From: Dehalococcoidia bacterium
Lineage (GTDB): Bacteria; Chloroflexota; Dehalococcoidia; UBA2979
Length of the DNA: 38,099 nucleotides
Direction of reading: 5' to 3'
NCBI GenBank assembly: GCA_022451865.1
Contig: JAKUNM010000008.1
Location: forward strand, 1-38,099
In this document: piece by piece, positions 1 through 10,179 of the stretch
How the letters are laid out: each line of letters starts with the position of its first letter
How positions within the stretch are numbered: position 1 is the stretch's first letter
Program-made: the position numbers and the translations under genes
The notes under the pieces: generated by a model
What the model was told of the DNA's origin: nothing
Database searches by the model: none
What the model saw: only the letters and a program-made list of their open reading frames with translations

Positions 1-81
1 GGTATAGATGGAAGAGATTCATATCAAGCATTGATTCGCTATAACATCGAAACAATTGCCGAGACACTCAAGGATAAATAG
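1..81 (+). CDS. C-terminal fragment of metal (Zn/Mn) ABC transporter substrate-binding protein (ZnuA-like)
   Basis: Frame 1 reads GIDGRDSYQALIRYNIETIAETLKDK* (TAG 79-81). This resembles the C-terminal end of ZnuA-type SBPs and precedes the ATPase and permease genes. Truncated by the window edge. Confidence 0.6.
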   Translation, partial: GIDGRDSYQALIRYNIETIAETLKDK

Positions 82-98
82 TACTTAGAATTTTACGA

Positions 99-180
99 TG
101 TGATTGCGCATCTTCATCAAGATTAGAAAGTCAGAATCCCTTCTTTTGGCTTTCTAATATTGATTAAGATGCGTATCATA
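99..180. repeat. Long imperfect inverted repeat / stem-loop between SBP and ATPase genes
   Basis: Hand pairing: TGAT(101-104)/ATCA(175-178), bulge T105, GCGCATCTT(106-114)/AAGATGCGT(166-174), mismatch 115x165, ATCAA(116-120)/TTGAT(160-164), mismatch 121x159, ATTAGAAAGTC(122-132)/GGCTTTCTAAT(148-158); 15-nt loop 133-147. Confidence 0.8.
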
Positions 181-204
181 CTATTCAGCCCAAAGGAAAA
201 TTTT

Positions 205-963
205 GTGACATCCAAAGTATTTAGTAGTCAAGCAAACATTATTGAATGTGAAGAGATCACTGTTATCAGAGATAATAAAGAAATCCTTTGTGCAGCTTCC
301 TGCTGTGTACCAAGGAATTCATTAACATTTCTCGTAGGTGAAAATGGAACAGGTAAAACAACACTTGTCCAAACCATGTTGGGAATATTGCCACAGCGTG
401 AAGGAAAAATTTCTGTACACTCGTTAAATAGAGAAAAAGTAAATATTGGATATGTCCCACAAAGTATAGAATTCCCCAAACAGTTACAGTTAACAGTTGC
501 AGAATATCTCCGATATGTCTCTAACTTAGATACGGAAGACATACAAAATTCCCTGGGAATTGTCGATTTTCCTTTGTCGCACCTACCTAAAACTATTAAT
601 CAATTGTCAGGTGGACAGCGACAAAAATTATTACTAGCTGCAGAACTTTCAAGAAAACCTGACATTTTATTCTTAGACGAACCGCTCTCAAACGTTGACG
701 ATACGGGTGAAAAACACATTCTCGATGTCATTCTTGAGATTAAAAATAAAGGCGTCACAATCATACTAATAACACATGACTGGCAAATGGTATCTACCTA
801 TGCAGATCATGTTATTTGTTTAAACAAAAACTTCCTATGTGAACAAGGAACTTCATGTATCTGTAAAAATTCGTTATCAAAAGTGAATATAAAACAAATA
901 CAAAAAATTACCCCAGACCCCCTGAATACGCATGATGGTTATTGCTATATTGAAAATGTGTGA
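205..963 (+). CDS. Metal (Zn/Mn) ABC transporter ATP-binding protein (ZnuC-like)
   Basis: Walker A GENGTGKTT, signature LSGGQ, Walker B ILFLDEP. ORF opens at 160 (TTG), but GTG at 205 has a good SD (AAAGGA) and leaves the hairpin outside the CDS. Confidence 0.85.
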   Translation: MTSKVFSSQANIIECEEITVIRDNKEILCAASCCVPRNSLTFLVGENGTGKTTLVQTMLGILPQREGKISVHSLNREKVNIGYVPQSIEFPKQLQLTVAEYLRYVSNLDTEDIQNSLGIVDFPLSHLPKTINQLSGGQRQKLLLAAELSRKPDILFLDEPLSNVDDTGEKHILDVILEIKNKGVTIILITHDWQMVSTYADHVICLNKNFLCEQGTSCICKNSLSKVNIKQIQKITPDPLNTHDGYCYIENV

Positions 964-966
964 CCT

Positions 967-1815
967 TTGTATTTAATTGAAATAATTGAAATTCCCTTCA
1001 TGCAAAGAGCACTTATAGGAGCTGTCCTTCTAGCAGTCATACTTGGTTTTTTTGGCGTATTTATGGTGCCACGCAAACTTTCTTTTATGGCCGACGGTAT
1101 AGCGCATGCCTCTTTATTCGGGATAGCTGTAGGATTACTTGTTGGTGGAATGCCTTTACTTTGGGCAATAGGATTAGCCGCAATTTTAGGCTGTTTCCTC
1201 GCAAAAATTAGCGATAATGAATCCATCCCAATGGATGCTGTAATTGGAATTTGTCTTGTAGGTGGTATGAGTGGCGCACTAATTACTATGACTTTTATCC
1301 CAGGTTACAAACCAGAACTTTTTAGTTATCTGTTTGGAAGCATACTTGGTATCGGATGGGATGATATATATATCCTTGGTGTATTAACTGCCATAACACT
1401 CGTTATGTTCAAAATGCAGTGGCGTACATTAGTAATAACTACAATACATAATGATCTTTCCAAGGTCCTTGGTCTCAAGGCCAACACTGCAAAATATTTT
1501 CTCTTTATTGGAACATCTATAGCGCTAATTGGAGGAGTTAAATTACTAGGAGTAATCCTGATCTCTGCACTACTAGTAATACCTTATTCCAGTGCCAGTC
1601 TGATTGGAAAATCATTGAAATCATGTGTGATTCTAACGCAAATCATTGCAATAACTGGGACGATAGCTGGGATATTCATTTCATACATTTTTGATTTTCC
1701 AACAGGACCAGCAATCGGACTATTCTTGGTCACAATCTATATACTGGCTGCCACATATGCAAAAATTAGAGCACAACCAATATGGTGGAAGTCTCAGCAC
1801 ACACCGTTGGATTAG
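967..1815 (+). CDS. Metal ABC transporter permease (ZnuB/ABC-3 family)
   Basis: Multi-pass hydrophobic protein; GFFGVFMVPRKLSFMADGIAHASLFGIA typical of ABC-3 permeases; directly follows the ATPase. Start uncertain (TTG 967 or ATG 1000). Confidence 0.88.
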   Translation: MYLIEIIEIPFMQRALIGAVLLAVILGFFGVFMVPRKLSFMADGIAHASLFGIAVGLLVGGMPLLWAIGLAAILGCFLAKISDNESIPMDAVIGICLVGGMSGALITMTFIPGYKPELFSYLFGSILGIGWDDIYILGVLTAITLVMFKMQWRTLVITTIHNDLSKVLGLKANTAKYFLFIGTSIALIGGVKLLGVILISALLVIPYSSASLIGKSLKSCVILTQIIAITGTIAGIFISYIFDFPTGPAIGLFLVTIYILAATYAKIRAQPIWWKSQHTPLD

Positions 1816-1824
1816 TACAATTAT

Positions 1825-2958
1825 CTACCACTGAACAAACATTGGCATCACAACATGTACAAAGGATTCATCTGCAACTGGACGAATTATACCCGGGCTG
1901 GAAGGAGATGACGTATCAATAACCGCACGATCGGTATCCATCACCTGCAAAGCGTCAAGTAAATATCTTCCATTAAAAGCTATCTGTGTAGGTTCACCTT
2001 CGACAATCGCGTCAATTTCACCTTCATTATCACCAACTTCATCAGCACGGGCGGTAATTTCTAATCTCCCTGGAGAATTACCTTCTCCGGGGTTACCAAC
2101 TAAACGTACAATTCCTGAACCATCTCGAGCAAAAATTGAGGCAATCCTAGTTTCGCGAATCAACTCAGAAACGGAAAATTCAGTATGTGTGGCAGAATCA
2201 CTAGGTATTAGCTGATTGTAGTTTGGAAAACTACCTTGGATAAGTTGAGCAACCAATTTTGCGTGACCTAAATCAAATTGCACTTGGGTACCTGAAGAGT
2301 TAAACGTCATGACCACATCACCACTAGTTTCTGCAAGTAAACGACTCAATTCACCTAGCGCGCGTGCGGGGATAATTACCGAACGAGACTCAATTTCTTG
2401 TTGAATATCCATTGTATGAACTGATAATCGAAAACCATCTGCAGCAGCAAAACATATTTCATCCGAAGAAATTTCTATATTAACACCAGTCAGAACAGGA
2501 CGAGAGTCATCTGTAGCTGCTGCGAATACTGTTTGATTAATTGCTTTACGTAGCCGATCACTATTCAAAGTTAAACTAGCAGCATTATCAACTGGGGGAA
2601 TGGGAGGAAAATCTTCAGGATCAAGCCCACCAATAGAGGCCGTATTCCTAGCACATGACAAACTAACTTGTTTTGCACGTCCTGCAAGGCTGAGCATAAT
2701 TGTTTCGCTCGGAAGTGTAGCAACAAAATCTGATACCAACCTTGATGGCATAGTAATCGATCCTGGTTCATCAATTTCAGCTGGAATACTATAGGTTATA
2801 GCGATTGTTTCTGCGTCAGTTGCAGAAAGTAGGACTGTATCTCCAGAAGCATCAAACAAAATATGTTGAGTAATAGGTAATGTCGTTCGTGCAGGGATAG
2901 CACGAGCAACAGCTGAAAGACCTCGGTGTAATTGTTCTTGTTGACAAGAAAGGCGCAT
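1825..2958 (-). CDS. dnaN: DNA polymerase III sliding clamp (beta subunit)
   Basis: MRLSCQQEQLHRGLSAVARAIPARTTLPITQHILFDA..., internal FAAADGFRLSVHT, C-terminal VHVVMPMFVQW. Internal Met at 2958 preferred over ORF start at 3003. Confidence 0.93.
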   Translation of the reverse strand: MRLSCQQEQLHRGLSAVARAIPARTTLPITQHILFDASGDTVLLSATDAETIAITYSIPAEIDEPGSITMPSRLVSDFVATLPSETIMLSLAGRAKQVSLSCARNTASIGGLDPEDFPPIPPVDNAASLTLNSDRLRKAINQTVFAAATDDSRPVLTGVNIEISSDEICFAAADGFRLSVHTMDIQQEIESRSVIIPARALGELSRLLAETSGDVVMTFNSSGTQVQFDLGHAKLVAQLIQGSFPNYNQLIPSDSATHTEFSVSELIRETRIASIFARDGSGIVRLVGNPGEGNSPGRLEITARADEVGDNEGEIDAIVEGEPTQIAFNGRYLLDALQVMDTDRAVIDTSSPSSPGIIRPVADESFVHVVMPMFVQW

Positions 2959-3083
2959 TTTTTGCCTACTTTTTTCTATAATTGAAAATAATTGCTGGAA
3001 CACACTGTCTACTACATAAATTATTATAAAACTGATTACTCACTTCAGCAATACTAATAATATTACTCACAAACGTAATCTTA

Positions 3084-3875
3084 TTATCCATTCATTAATT
3101 TTGGAATCGACATAAGAGAATCTGTGACAAAATCAGGTTTTGGTAACTTTTCTAACATTAAGGCAAATTTATGGTCGCTGTTTATTTTTTCATCTTTTTT
3201 AATAGGGTCTCTTCTAATCCAAAGTGTTTGAAGTCCGGCGTTATGGGCACCACCAATATCAGCGATAGGTGAATCTCCTACATATAAAACTTCATCTGGG
3301 TTGTATCCTGATATTTTGCAAACATTATGAAAAATATCTCTATGCGGCTTATATATACGTAAGGATTCAGAACTCTCAACGATATCAAATGAAAGTCCAG
3401 CCTTATTTAGTGACATATGTAAGAAATCGTCATCGGCATTAGAGAGAACACCCAAATTGATTTTTAATTTTGATAATAAAGATAAGGACTCTTTAGCATC
3501 AGTATATAATACTGCCTGTGCAATTAACTCACGTACAGTGTTAGCAGCTTCTAGAGGATCACCTGTTATCTCATGATACAAAAATGCTTTTTCAAATTGC
3601 CTACGCCATATTTCCCATTGTGAATGCCATTCGGGAAGAGGGCCATTAAGTGCAATATCAGGACAAGGATCTTCTTGTTTTGGGCCTTTTAAACCCCAGA
3701 CCCCTGATTCAGAATATTTATCGACCCAAGTCGTGTAAAATTCTTCATGATTAAAATTAATTTTTTGATCATCTAAAATTTGTGCAATAGCCGCGCGAAA
3801 TTGATCTCCTTCAAATTCAAAAAGTGTGCCGTAGGCATCAAATAAAATTAATTTCACATTTTGAATTTTCAACAA
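3084..3875 (-). CDS. HAD-family hydrolase (haloacid dehalogenase/REG-2-like)
   Basis: N-terminal LILFDAYGTLFEF (HAD motif I, DxxGT); LGVLSNADDD; VLYVGDSPIADIGGAHNAGLQTLWI (motif IV). Confidence 0.88.
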   Translation of the reverse strand: MLKIQNVKLILFDAYGTLFEFEGDQFRAAIAQILDDQKINFNHEEFYTTWVDKYSESGVWGLKGPKQEDPCPDIALNGPLPEWHSQWEIWRRQFEKAFLYHEITGDPLEAANTVRELIAQAVLYTDAKESLSLLSKLKINLGVLSNADDDFLHMSLNKAGLSFDIVESSESLRIYKPHRDIFHNVCKISGYNPDEVLYVGDSPIADIGGAHNAGLQTLWIRRDPIKKDEKINSDHKFALMLEKLPKPDFVTDSLMSIPKLMNG

Positions 3876-3883
3876 CAGTATTC

Positions 3884-4507
3884 CTACCTGTCATATGAAG
3901 CAGCGACACTTAATAACACACGGTCTGCCAATTCAGCTATTTCTTTTCGTGCCAATTCTGCATCTAGTTCTTGCAGTTTATTTCTTACTACCAAATGTCG
4001 AGCAGTTTCATCTAATGATCTTCGAAAAAAAACAACTGCTTGTATCGCTTGTAACAAAGTAATTTCAAGTCTTCTTAATTCTAAACCGTACATCATCCCA
4101 ATTTCTTCTACTTCTTGATCTAAAGAACTTCTATCACCGCGACCAATTATATAATCATTAACGATTTCTGCTAAACGGTGCCCCAATGGTCGAAGTTTCG
4201 ATCTTTTCTCTGTATTAAGATCACGGTACCAAACCGGTTCACCGGAAAATTGGGCTAGTTCATGACGGATTCGACTGACAGCCTCATTAGCAAGCTGATC
4301 TACATTTTTGCCATTATCAATTAATGCTAATACATCTCTCTCCGAAAAACGTCTATGGCCTCCTGGTGTTCGAAAAACTCGTAACTTACCAATATCTGCC
4401 CATCGCCGGACAGTACTCCCATTTACCCCTAAAATTGAGGAGGCTTGACTCAAAGTGACCCACTTTTCTGGAAAGTCATCATTTATATGAGGTCGTTTTT
4501 GTTCCAT
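3884..4507 (-). CDS. MerR/excisionase-type helix-turn-helix DNA-binding protein with C-terminal helical domain
   Basis: WVTLSQASSILGVNGSTVRRWADIGKLRVFRTPGGHRRFSERDVLALI is a typical winged HTH; remainder is a helical domain I cannot assign. Confidence 0.8.
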   Translation of the reverse strand: MEQKRPHINDDFPEKWVTLSQASSILGVNGSTVRRWADIGKLRVFRTPGGHRRFSERDVLALIDNGKNVDQLANEAVSRIRHELAQFSGEPVWYRDLNTEKRSKLRPLGHRLAEIVNDYIIGRGDRSSLDQEVEEIGMMYGLELRRLEITLLQAIQAVVFFRRSLDETARHLVVRNKLQELDAELARKEIAELADRVLLSVAASYDR

Positions 4508-4583
4508 ACCCTATCTGGCACCATCTGTATCTATTCTTTTACAGTAAATCTTGTTCTGTGAAAAAGAAGGCAAAAAAATTAAG

Positions 4584-4895
4584 TTAATCAGAGTTATTTT
4601 TTTTCTGTCTTGGTTCATTTTTTGGAGTCTCAAGTTCTTCTTCTGTTATATCGGCTACAGCTTCTTGAGCTGTCTGCCCACGACGCATTCTTCTTGCAAT
4701 AGCTACTGCAGCAATTATTACCAGAGATGAAGATATAGCTGCACCACCAGCAAGAAATTTATGTCTTTTAACAAGATCTGGAAATCTATCAAGTAATTCA
4801 TGTGCTAACTTAATCGCATCACGAGTAACTTGATCTATTACTTCACCACCACTTGCTTTTTCTTCCTCGGGCAAATGATCCAATTTATCCTCCAT
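4584..4895 (-). CDS. Small single-pass membrane protein of unknown function
   Basis: 103 aa, one hydrophobic segment (FLAGGAAISSSLVIIAAVAIA), charged termini; same strand as and abutting ribH. Confidence 0.6.
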   Translation of the reverse strand: MEDKLDHLPEEEKASGGEVIDQVTRDAIKLAHELLDRFPDLVKRHKFLAGGAAISSSLVIIAAVAIARRMRRGQTAQEAVADITEEELETPKNEPRQKKNNSD

Positions 4896-4897
4896 AA

Positions 4898-5362
4898 TTA
4901 AAAATTCTTGAACAGTGAAGCCATACGAATAGCTGCTTCCATAGCATCACTACCCATGTTTGTTTTAGATCCCCCAGCACGTGCTTCTGCTTGTTGCCTA
5001 TCTTCTGCAGTTATCACACCTAACGTTACAGGCACTCGATACAATCGACTGACGTCAGCAATACCTCTTGCACATTCACCAGCCACATAATCAAAGTGAG
5101 ACGTCTCGCCACGTATAACACATCCTAAACAAATTACGGCATCATAGGAATATGAAGATGCTAGCTCTTCTGCAATCAATGGAATTTCAAATGCACCTGG
5201 GCAATAAAAAACTGAAATGGAAGTATCAGAAACCCCAGCTTTTTTTGCTGTCTCTAGAGCCCCTTCTAGTAGGCGCTCTGTTAAATCTTCAGTAAATCTT
5301 GAAACAATAACAGCCAAACGTAAAAAAGATCCGTCAAGTTCACCTTCATAGAATTTAGTCAT
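4898..5362 (-). CDS. ribH: 6,7-dimethyl-8-ribityllumazine synthase
   Basis: VSRFTEDLTERLLEGA, VFYCPGAFEIPLIAEELA, AVICLGCVIRGETSHFDYV; start set at MTKFYEG. Confidence 0.95.
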   Translation of the reverse strand: MTKFYEGELDGSFLRLAVIVSRFTEDLTERLLEGALETAKKAGVSDTSISVFYCPGAFEIPLIAEELASSYSYDAVICLGCVIRGETSHFDYVAGECARGIADVSRLYRVPVTLGVITAEDRQQAEARAGGSKTNMGSDAMEAAIRMASLFKNF

Positions 5363-5366
5363 CTGA

Positions 5367-6677
5367 TTAACCAAAATCTGGCATGGGCATCTCAAAGATA
5401 TGACCCATTTTGTCTCTTTTTGCAGTTAAGTAACGAACGTTATGTTCATTAGGTTCGATCTCAATAGGAACGCGCTCAGTTACCTGCAATCCAAAGCCAT
5501 CGAGGCCAGCACCTCTTAACATTCCAACAGTATTTAATTCTTTTATTTTTATAGGGTTATTAGTCATTAGCCGCATTTTTTGAACACCTAGATCAACCAA
5601 TATTTGAGCACCAATACCATAATCTCTACTTTCTGCTGGTAATCCAAGTGCCTCATTTGCCTCTACCGTATCTAATCCATCATCTTGCAAGTTATATGCT
5701 CGTAACTTGTTGTGTAGGCCTATACCTCTCCCTTCTTGATCCATGTATACAACAACGCCACTACCTTCATCAGAAATCATCCGCAATGCCGATTGCAGTT
5801 GTTCACCGCAATCACACCGCAGTGAACCAAAAACATCCCCGGTAAGACATTTATCATGGACACGAACTAAGGTAGGTTGTTCTGGATTGATATCACCAAA
5901 CACCAGAGCAACATGCTCTTTCGAATCTATTCCTGTACTAAAACCAACAGCTTTGAATTCACCAAACGGGGTAGGAAGAACTGTTTCTCCCTTTCGGGTA
6001 ATTAAACGCTCTGTCCGCATACGATACCTAATCAAATCTGCGACTGAAGCTATCTTTAAATCATGTTTATCTGCAAATTCGAGTAGATCTGGCATCCTAG
6101 ACATTGTGCCATCTTCATTCATTATTTCACAGATTGAGGCAACTGGTACCACACCTGCAAGACGACATAGATCGACCGAAGCTTCAGTCTGCCCAGCACG
6201 AACCAGAACTCCACCTTCTTTAGCCCTTAAAGGGAAAATATGTCCTGGTCGAGTAAAATCTGTAGATGTGCTTTGAGGATTTGCTAACACATTAATCGTA
6301 TGTGCACGATCAGAGGCAGAAATTCCTGTAGTAACCCCTGCTGCAGCTTCCACACTAATTGTAAAGGCCGTACCTAAAGGTGCATTACCATGTTCGGTCA
6401 TCAGCGGTAACCCTAAGTTATCTGCCCATTGCTCTGTCATAGGAACACAAACTAATCCACGTGCTTCACTAACCATAAAATTAACCAATTCAGTAGTAAC
6501 AAATTGAGCAGGAATAGCTATATCACCTTCATTTTCTCGATCTTCATCATCAACAAGAATAATTGGATGTCCATTTTGGAACAGTTCTATAGCATCTTGT
6601 GTAGATATTAGACGACTAGAAAAAGTATCATTCTTTTGTAATTCTTCGCTGCTATCTTCGTTATTAAGAGCACCCAT
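5367..6677 (-). CDS. ribBA: Bifunctional 3,4-dihydroxy-2-butanone 4-phosphate synthase / GTP cyclohydrolase II
   Basis: RibB motifs DDEDRENEGDIAIPA and RPGHIFPLRAKEGGVLVRAGQTEA; RibA motifs VRVHDKCLTGDVFGSLRCDCGEQL and YMDQEGRGIGLHNK. Confidence 0.96.
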   Translation of the reverse strand: MGALNNEDSSEELQKNDTFSSRLISTQDAIELFQNGHPIILVDDEDRENEGDIAIPAQFVTTELVNFMVSEARGLVCVPMTEQWADNLGLPLMTEHGNAPLGTAFTISVEAAAGVTTGISASDRAHTINVLANPQSTSTDFTRPGHIFPLRAKEGGVLVRAGQTEASVDLCRLAGVVPVASICEIMNEDGTMSRMPDLLEFADKHDLKIASVADLIRYRMRTERLITRKGETVLPTPFGEFKAVGFSTGIDSKEHVALVFGDINPEQPTLVRVHDKCLTGDVFGSLRCDCGEQLQSALRMISDEGSGVVVYMDQEGRGIGLHNKLRAYNLQDDGLDTVEANEALGLPAESRDYGIGAQILVDLGVQKMRLMTNNPIKIKELNTVGMLRGAGLDGFGLQVTERVPIEIEPNEHNVRYLTAKRDKMGHIFEMPMPDFG

Positions 6678-6703
6678 AAATATTCCTTAAACTGTAAGAT
6701 TAA

Positions 6704-7288
6704 CTACTTTTCTCTGTTTTCAAGTATTTGCTCCACATAACGAGCAAATATATCAGTTTCTAAGTTAACCTGATCGCCTATACTTCTTCGTGTCAGATTA
6801 GTATTTTCCTGCGTATATTGCACGAGTGAAACTGAAAAAGAATTTTTATTACGACCCATGACGGTCAGCGAAACCCCATCAAGGCATACTGGACCTTTCA
6901 TAACTATATATTTTAAGTATTCTGGTGCGACCTCATAACTTGCAATAATTGATTCATTGTCTTCCTGAAATTCTGAAACATTACAAGTAGTTTCTACTAC
7001 ACCTCTCACGATATGACCAGATAACTTAGTACCTGTTGTCACAGATCGTTCAAGGTTAACAAAATTGCCTTTTATTAGACCTTTAAGGTTTGAACGATTA
7101 TACGTCTCATTCATCACATCAAAAGTTAAATTACCTTCCCCAATAGAACGTACAGTTAAATCTACTCCATTTACTGCTATTGAGTCTCCCAAACTAGCAT
7201 CAGAGGTCACCAAAGGGCATTCTAAAATCAACTCACCTTTACCATGCGTGAGAACAGTACCAATTTCCTCTATAATTCCTGTAAACAT
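6704..7288 (-). CDS. ribE: Riboflavin synthase (alpha chain)
   Basis: MFTGIIEEIGTV start, SIAVNGVDLTV, duplicated lumazine-binding repeats, CLDGVSLTV. Confidence 0.95.
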   Translation of the reverse strand: MFTGIIEEIGTVLTHGKGELILECPLVTSDASLGDSIAVNGVDLTVRSIGEGNLTFDVMNETYNRSNLKGLIKGNFVNLERSVTTGTKLSGHIVRGVVETTCNVSEFQEDNESIIASYEVAPEYLKYIVMKGPVCLDGVSLTVMGRNKNSFSVSLVQYTQENTNLTRRSIGDQVNLETDIFARYVEQILENREK

Positions 7289-7358
7289 AAGAAAATTCTA
7301 ACTCGAATTAGTTTTGATTGCTTGATTATTACCAAAATCCAATAAAAAAATTAATGAG

Positions 7359-8516
7359 TCAATGCCATTCGGGAATACCAGTAACTAGTAAATCATCACC
7401 TAAGAATTGAATTTCAACTTGGGTAAGTGATGTAGCTTCCTTCATATACATTGCTCCCTGCCCTGAGACTGCAGATGGAGCAGAATCAGCACCAATTATT
7501 ATAGGTGCGAGAATTGCATGAACTTTATCGACTAATTGGCGATCAAAAAGCGACCCTAACAATACTCCACCTCCTTCAAATAAGATATTGTGCATCCCAT
7601 GATTGCCGCATACTTGAATCAATTCCTTCAGATCAACACGTGAAATGCCATTCGCATCTTCATAAAGTGGCAATATTAAGATTTCTGCACCTACATTTTC
7701 AATTTCATCTCGCCATTGCTTGGAGGACAGTTCAGTCGTAGCAACAATCGACTTTTGATCTCCAGCAAATATTCTCGCTGCAGAATCAACTTTACCGCGT
7801 GAATCAACCACAACACGAATGGGTTGGTGTACATCTAAATCAACTGGCCCATCAGGATTATTCGGACGTGCAGAAAGTTGAGGATCATCAATAACTACTG
7901 TATTAGAACCAACAACAATTGCATCATATGTTGGTCGGTTTTTGTGTGCCCACAATAAAGTTTTACGCCCAGATACCCAGCGTGAATCTCCAGAGTTCGA
8001 AGCGATTTTTCCATCAAGTGAAGCAGCATATTTTACGATTACCAGAGGTAAACCAGTTTTTACATACTTAAAATATCCACCTAGCTGATCAAGTACTGCC
8101 TTTTCACATTCTCCCACATATACTGATATTCCTGCATTTTCAAGTATGCTATGGCCGCGTCCATTAACCTGATCATATGGATCTCGCACTGCATAATGTA
8201 CGCTCTTGATGCCAGCACTAATAATGGAGTCGACACAAGGAGCAGTTCTCCCTTGATGGGCACATGGTTCTAAAGTAACGTACAGTTCACTTCCTTGAGC
8301 TTTATCGCCTGCATCTCCAAGTGCCATAATTTCTGCATGTGCCGAACCCACTGGTTGAGTATTTCCAACACCAACAACAGAGCCATTATTCACAATTACA
8401 GCACCAACCGCAGGATTAGGAGAAGAAACACCTAGTGAAGCAAATGCTTGTTCCACAGCCATAGTCATAAATTTCGAAGAAGTAAAATCAGATTTAGGTA
8501 AGTTAGAGCTACCCAT
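7359..8516 (-). CDS. ribD: Diaminohydroxyphosphoribosylaminopyrimidine deaminase / 5-amino-6-(5-phosphoribosylamino)uracil reductase
   Basis: SPNPAVGAVIV, SAHAEIMAL, YVTLEPCAHQGRTAPC, KYAASLDGKIAS..SGDSRWVSG. Confidence 0.96.
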   Translation of the reverse strand: MGSSNLPKSDFTSSKFMTMAVEQAFASLGVSSPNPAVGAVIVNNGSVVGVGNTQPVGSAHAEIMALGDAGDKAQGSELYVTLEPCAHQGRTAPCVDSIISAGIKSVHYAVRDPYDQVNGRGHSILENAGISVYVGECEKAVLDQLGGYFKYVKTGLPLVIVKYAASLDGKIASNSGDSRWVSGRKTLLWAHKNRPTYDAIVVGSNTVVIDDPQLSARPNNPDGPVDLDVHQPIRVVVDSRGKVDSAARIFAGDQKSIVATTELSSKQWRDEIENVGAEILILPLYEDANGISRVDLKELIQVCGNHGMHNILFEGGGVLLGSLFDRQLVDKVHAILAPIIIGADSAPSAVSGQGAMYMKEATSLTQVEIQFLGDDLLVTGIPEWH

Positions 8517-8531
8517 GAAACGGCTACCAAA

Positions 8532-9095
8532 TCATCTATAATCACGATGCACACGACTTGCAGTTGGACGACTTTGCCCTTGATATCGAGATTGCAAGTC
8601 AGTATGACCATATGGTTTATCAGCAGCTGTAGTAAGATTTTGGAATGAAAGTTGGCCTATTTTCATTCCAAAATATAACCGAATAGGCAACGTAGCTACA
8701 TTTGAAAGCTCGAGAGTTAATTGACCTTGCCATCCAGGATCGACATATCCGGCAGTTGCGTGAACAAGTAATCCTAATCTACCTAGTGATGATTTACCTT
8801 CAACACGGGCAACTAAATCATCTCCAAGTTCAACATACTCAAGAGTAGATCCTAAAACGAATTCTCCTGGATGTAGAACAAATGGCTCATCATCTCCTAC
8901 TTCATGCTCTTCAGTAAGAGCTTCCGCTGACTCTCTGATATCGATATATGCATCTTTATGATTACGAAAGACTCTAAAATATCTATCCAATCTGATATCG
9001 ATAGATGCAGGTTGCACTGCATTATCACCAATTGGTTCAATAATTAATCTTTTATTTTCAAGAGCTTCAATAATTGAACGATCACTCAGAACCAC
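8532..9095 (-). CDS. dcd: dCTP deaminase
   Basis: [56 protein letters not shown] start at 9095 preceded by GAGG. Confidence 0.92.
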   Translation of the reverse strand: MVLSDRSIIEALENKRLIIEPIGDNAVQPASIDIRLDRYFRVFRNHKDAYIDIRESAEALTEEHEVGDDEPFVLHPGEFVLGSTLEYVELGDDLVARVEGKSSLGRLGLLVHATAGYVDPGWQGQLTLELSNVATLPIRLYFGMKIGQLSFQNLTTAADKPYGHTDLQSRYQGQSRPTASRVHRDYR

Positions 9096-9211
9096 ATCTA
9101 ACCTCAGAACGGAGAGAACTATCATAGAAATTCATTAATATCTCGAGCCTACCTCGATGTGCCGCAGTAGTCATCTTAATGGTGCAATCATTTTTAAATA
9201 TTCTATTTCGC

Positions 9212-10024
9212 TTATCGAATCTCAAATGTCACACTTACTTGAATTGATATATCTTGTTGACCTGGAGAAATAGGAGTAACAGATGAACTACTAGGAGAGG
9301 CCATTTCTAGAGACATTCTAGGCATAGGACTTACAAAATTAGAAGATTCAGATATTCGTATAACGGAACCAAGTTCGACTTTGGCCGCATCAGCAAATAA
9401 TTCTGCTTTATTACGCGCATTTTCAATAGCTAGTTTGCGAGCAAGATCGAGGTAACTATCAGAATTTTCAACCTTAAAATGGATATTATTAATTCGTATG
9501 TTATTTCCACCAATAGAAACAGCATCGTCAATAAAAGAACCAATCTCTTCCATATCGCGGAATTTCACAGTTATCGTGTTAGTAACACGAAAACCTATTA
9601 TTTCTGGCCCCGATTCATTACGGTAATTATATTGCGGCGAAACGTTAAAATGAGAAGTTTTTAAATCATTATCTTCAATATTGTATTGACCGATTACCTT
9701 CTGCAAGTGTGACATAGATAAAGATGCTTTTTTATTAGCATTTTCAACAGTTTTTGCTATTACTTCGACACCTAAATTTATTTCAACGACATCAGGATCT
9801 GCACCAACTATGCCAATACCAGTAACCGTCAAACCGGTATCGGCGCTTGTACCTAAATCAGAATTGTTGCTTCCATATAAACCGGTATTAGCACTTGTAT
9901 ATAAATCCGTGATGCTGACTCTATTAGTATCATTACTGTTAATTGCAAATATCGCACTAATCATAATGACAGAGCTTAAAACTATCCCAATTACAACAGC
10001 AAGAGACAGACGAAAATCTACCAT
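9212..10024 (-). CDS. SIMPL (DUF541) domain-containing protein with N-terminal membrane anchor/signal
   Basis: N-terminal hydrophobic segment, VTGIGIVGADPDVVEINLGVEV, repeated ARNKAELFADAAKVELGSVIRISE typical of SIMPL proteins. Confidence 0.82.
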   Translation of the reverse strand: MVDFRLSLAVVIGIVLSSVIMISAIFAINSNDTNRVSITDLYTSANTGLYGSNNSDLGTSADTGLTVTGIGIVGADPDVVEINLGVEVIAKTVENANKKASLSMSHLQKVIGQYNIEDNDLKTSHFNVSPQYNYRNESGPEIIGFRVTNTITVKFRDMEEIGSFIDDAVSIGGNNIRINNIHFKVENSDSYLDLARKLAIENARNKAELFADAAKVELGSVIRISESSNFVSPMPRMSLEMASPSSSSVTPISPGQQDISIQVSVTFEIR

Positions 10025-10179
10025 AACAACCTCAAAGATCTATGATGCGCTAACATTTTTTTTACTTATCTTACTTAACTGCATCTATTATCTATCTATA
10101 TTATCGTATTCCAAATATTCAAGACAAATTGATCCCAATTGAGATGCAATAGAATGAAATTTCCAGCACTATAGTATTA

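Noticed and set aside
228-542. Short antisense ORFs overlapping strong genes (e.g. 228-542, 945-1226, 5743-6276, 14528-14917, 21949-22245)
   Set aside because: They lie opposite clear conserved coding regions, have no recognisable motifs, and look like shadow ORFs.
9096-9211. FMN (RFN) riboswitch upstream of the dcd-rib cluster
   Set aside because: No recognisable RFN core motifs by eye, and the dcd-ribD gap is only ~15 nt. Infernal would be needed for certainty.
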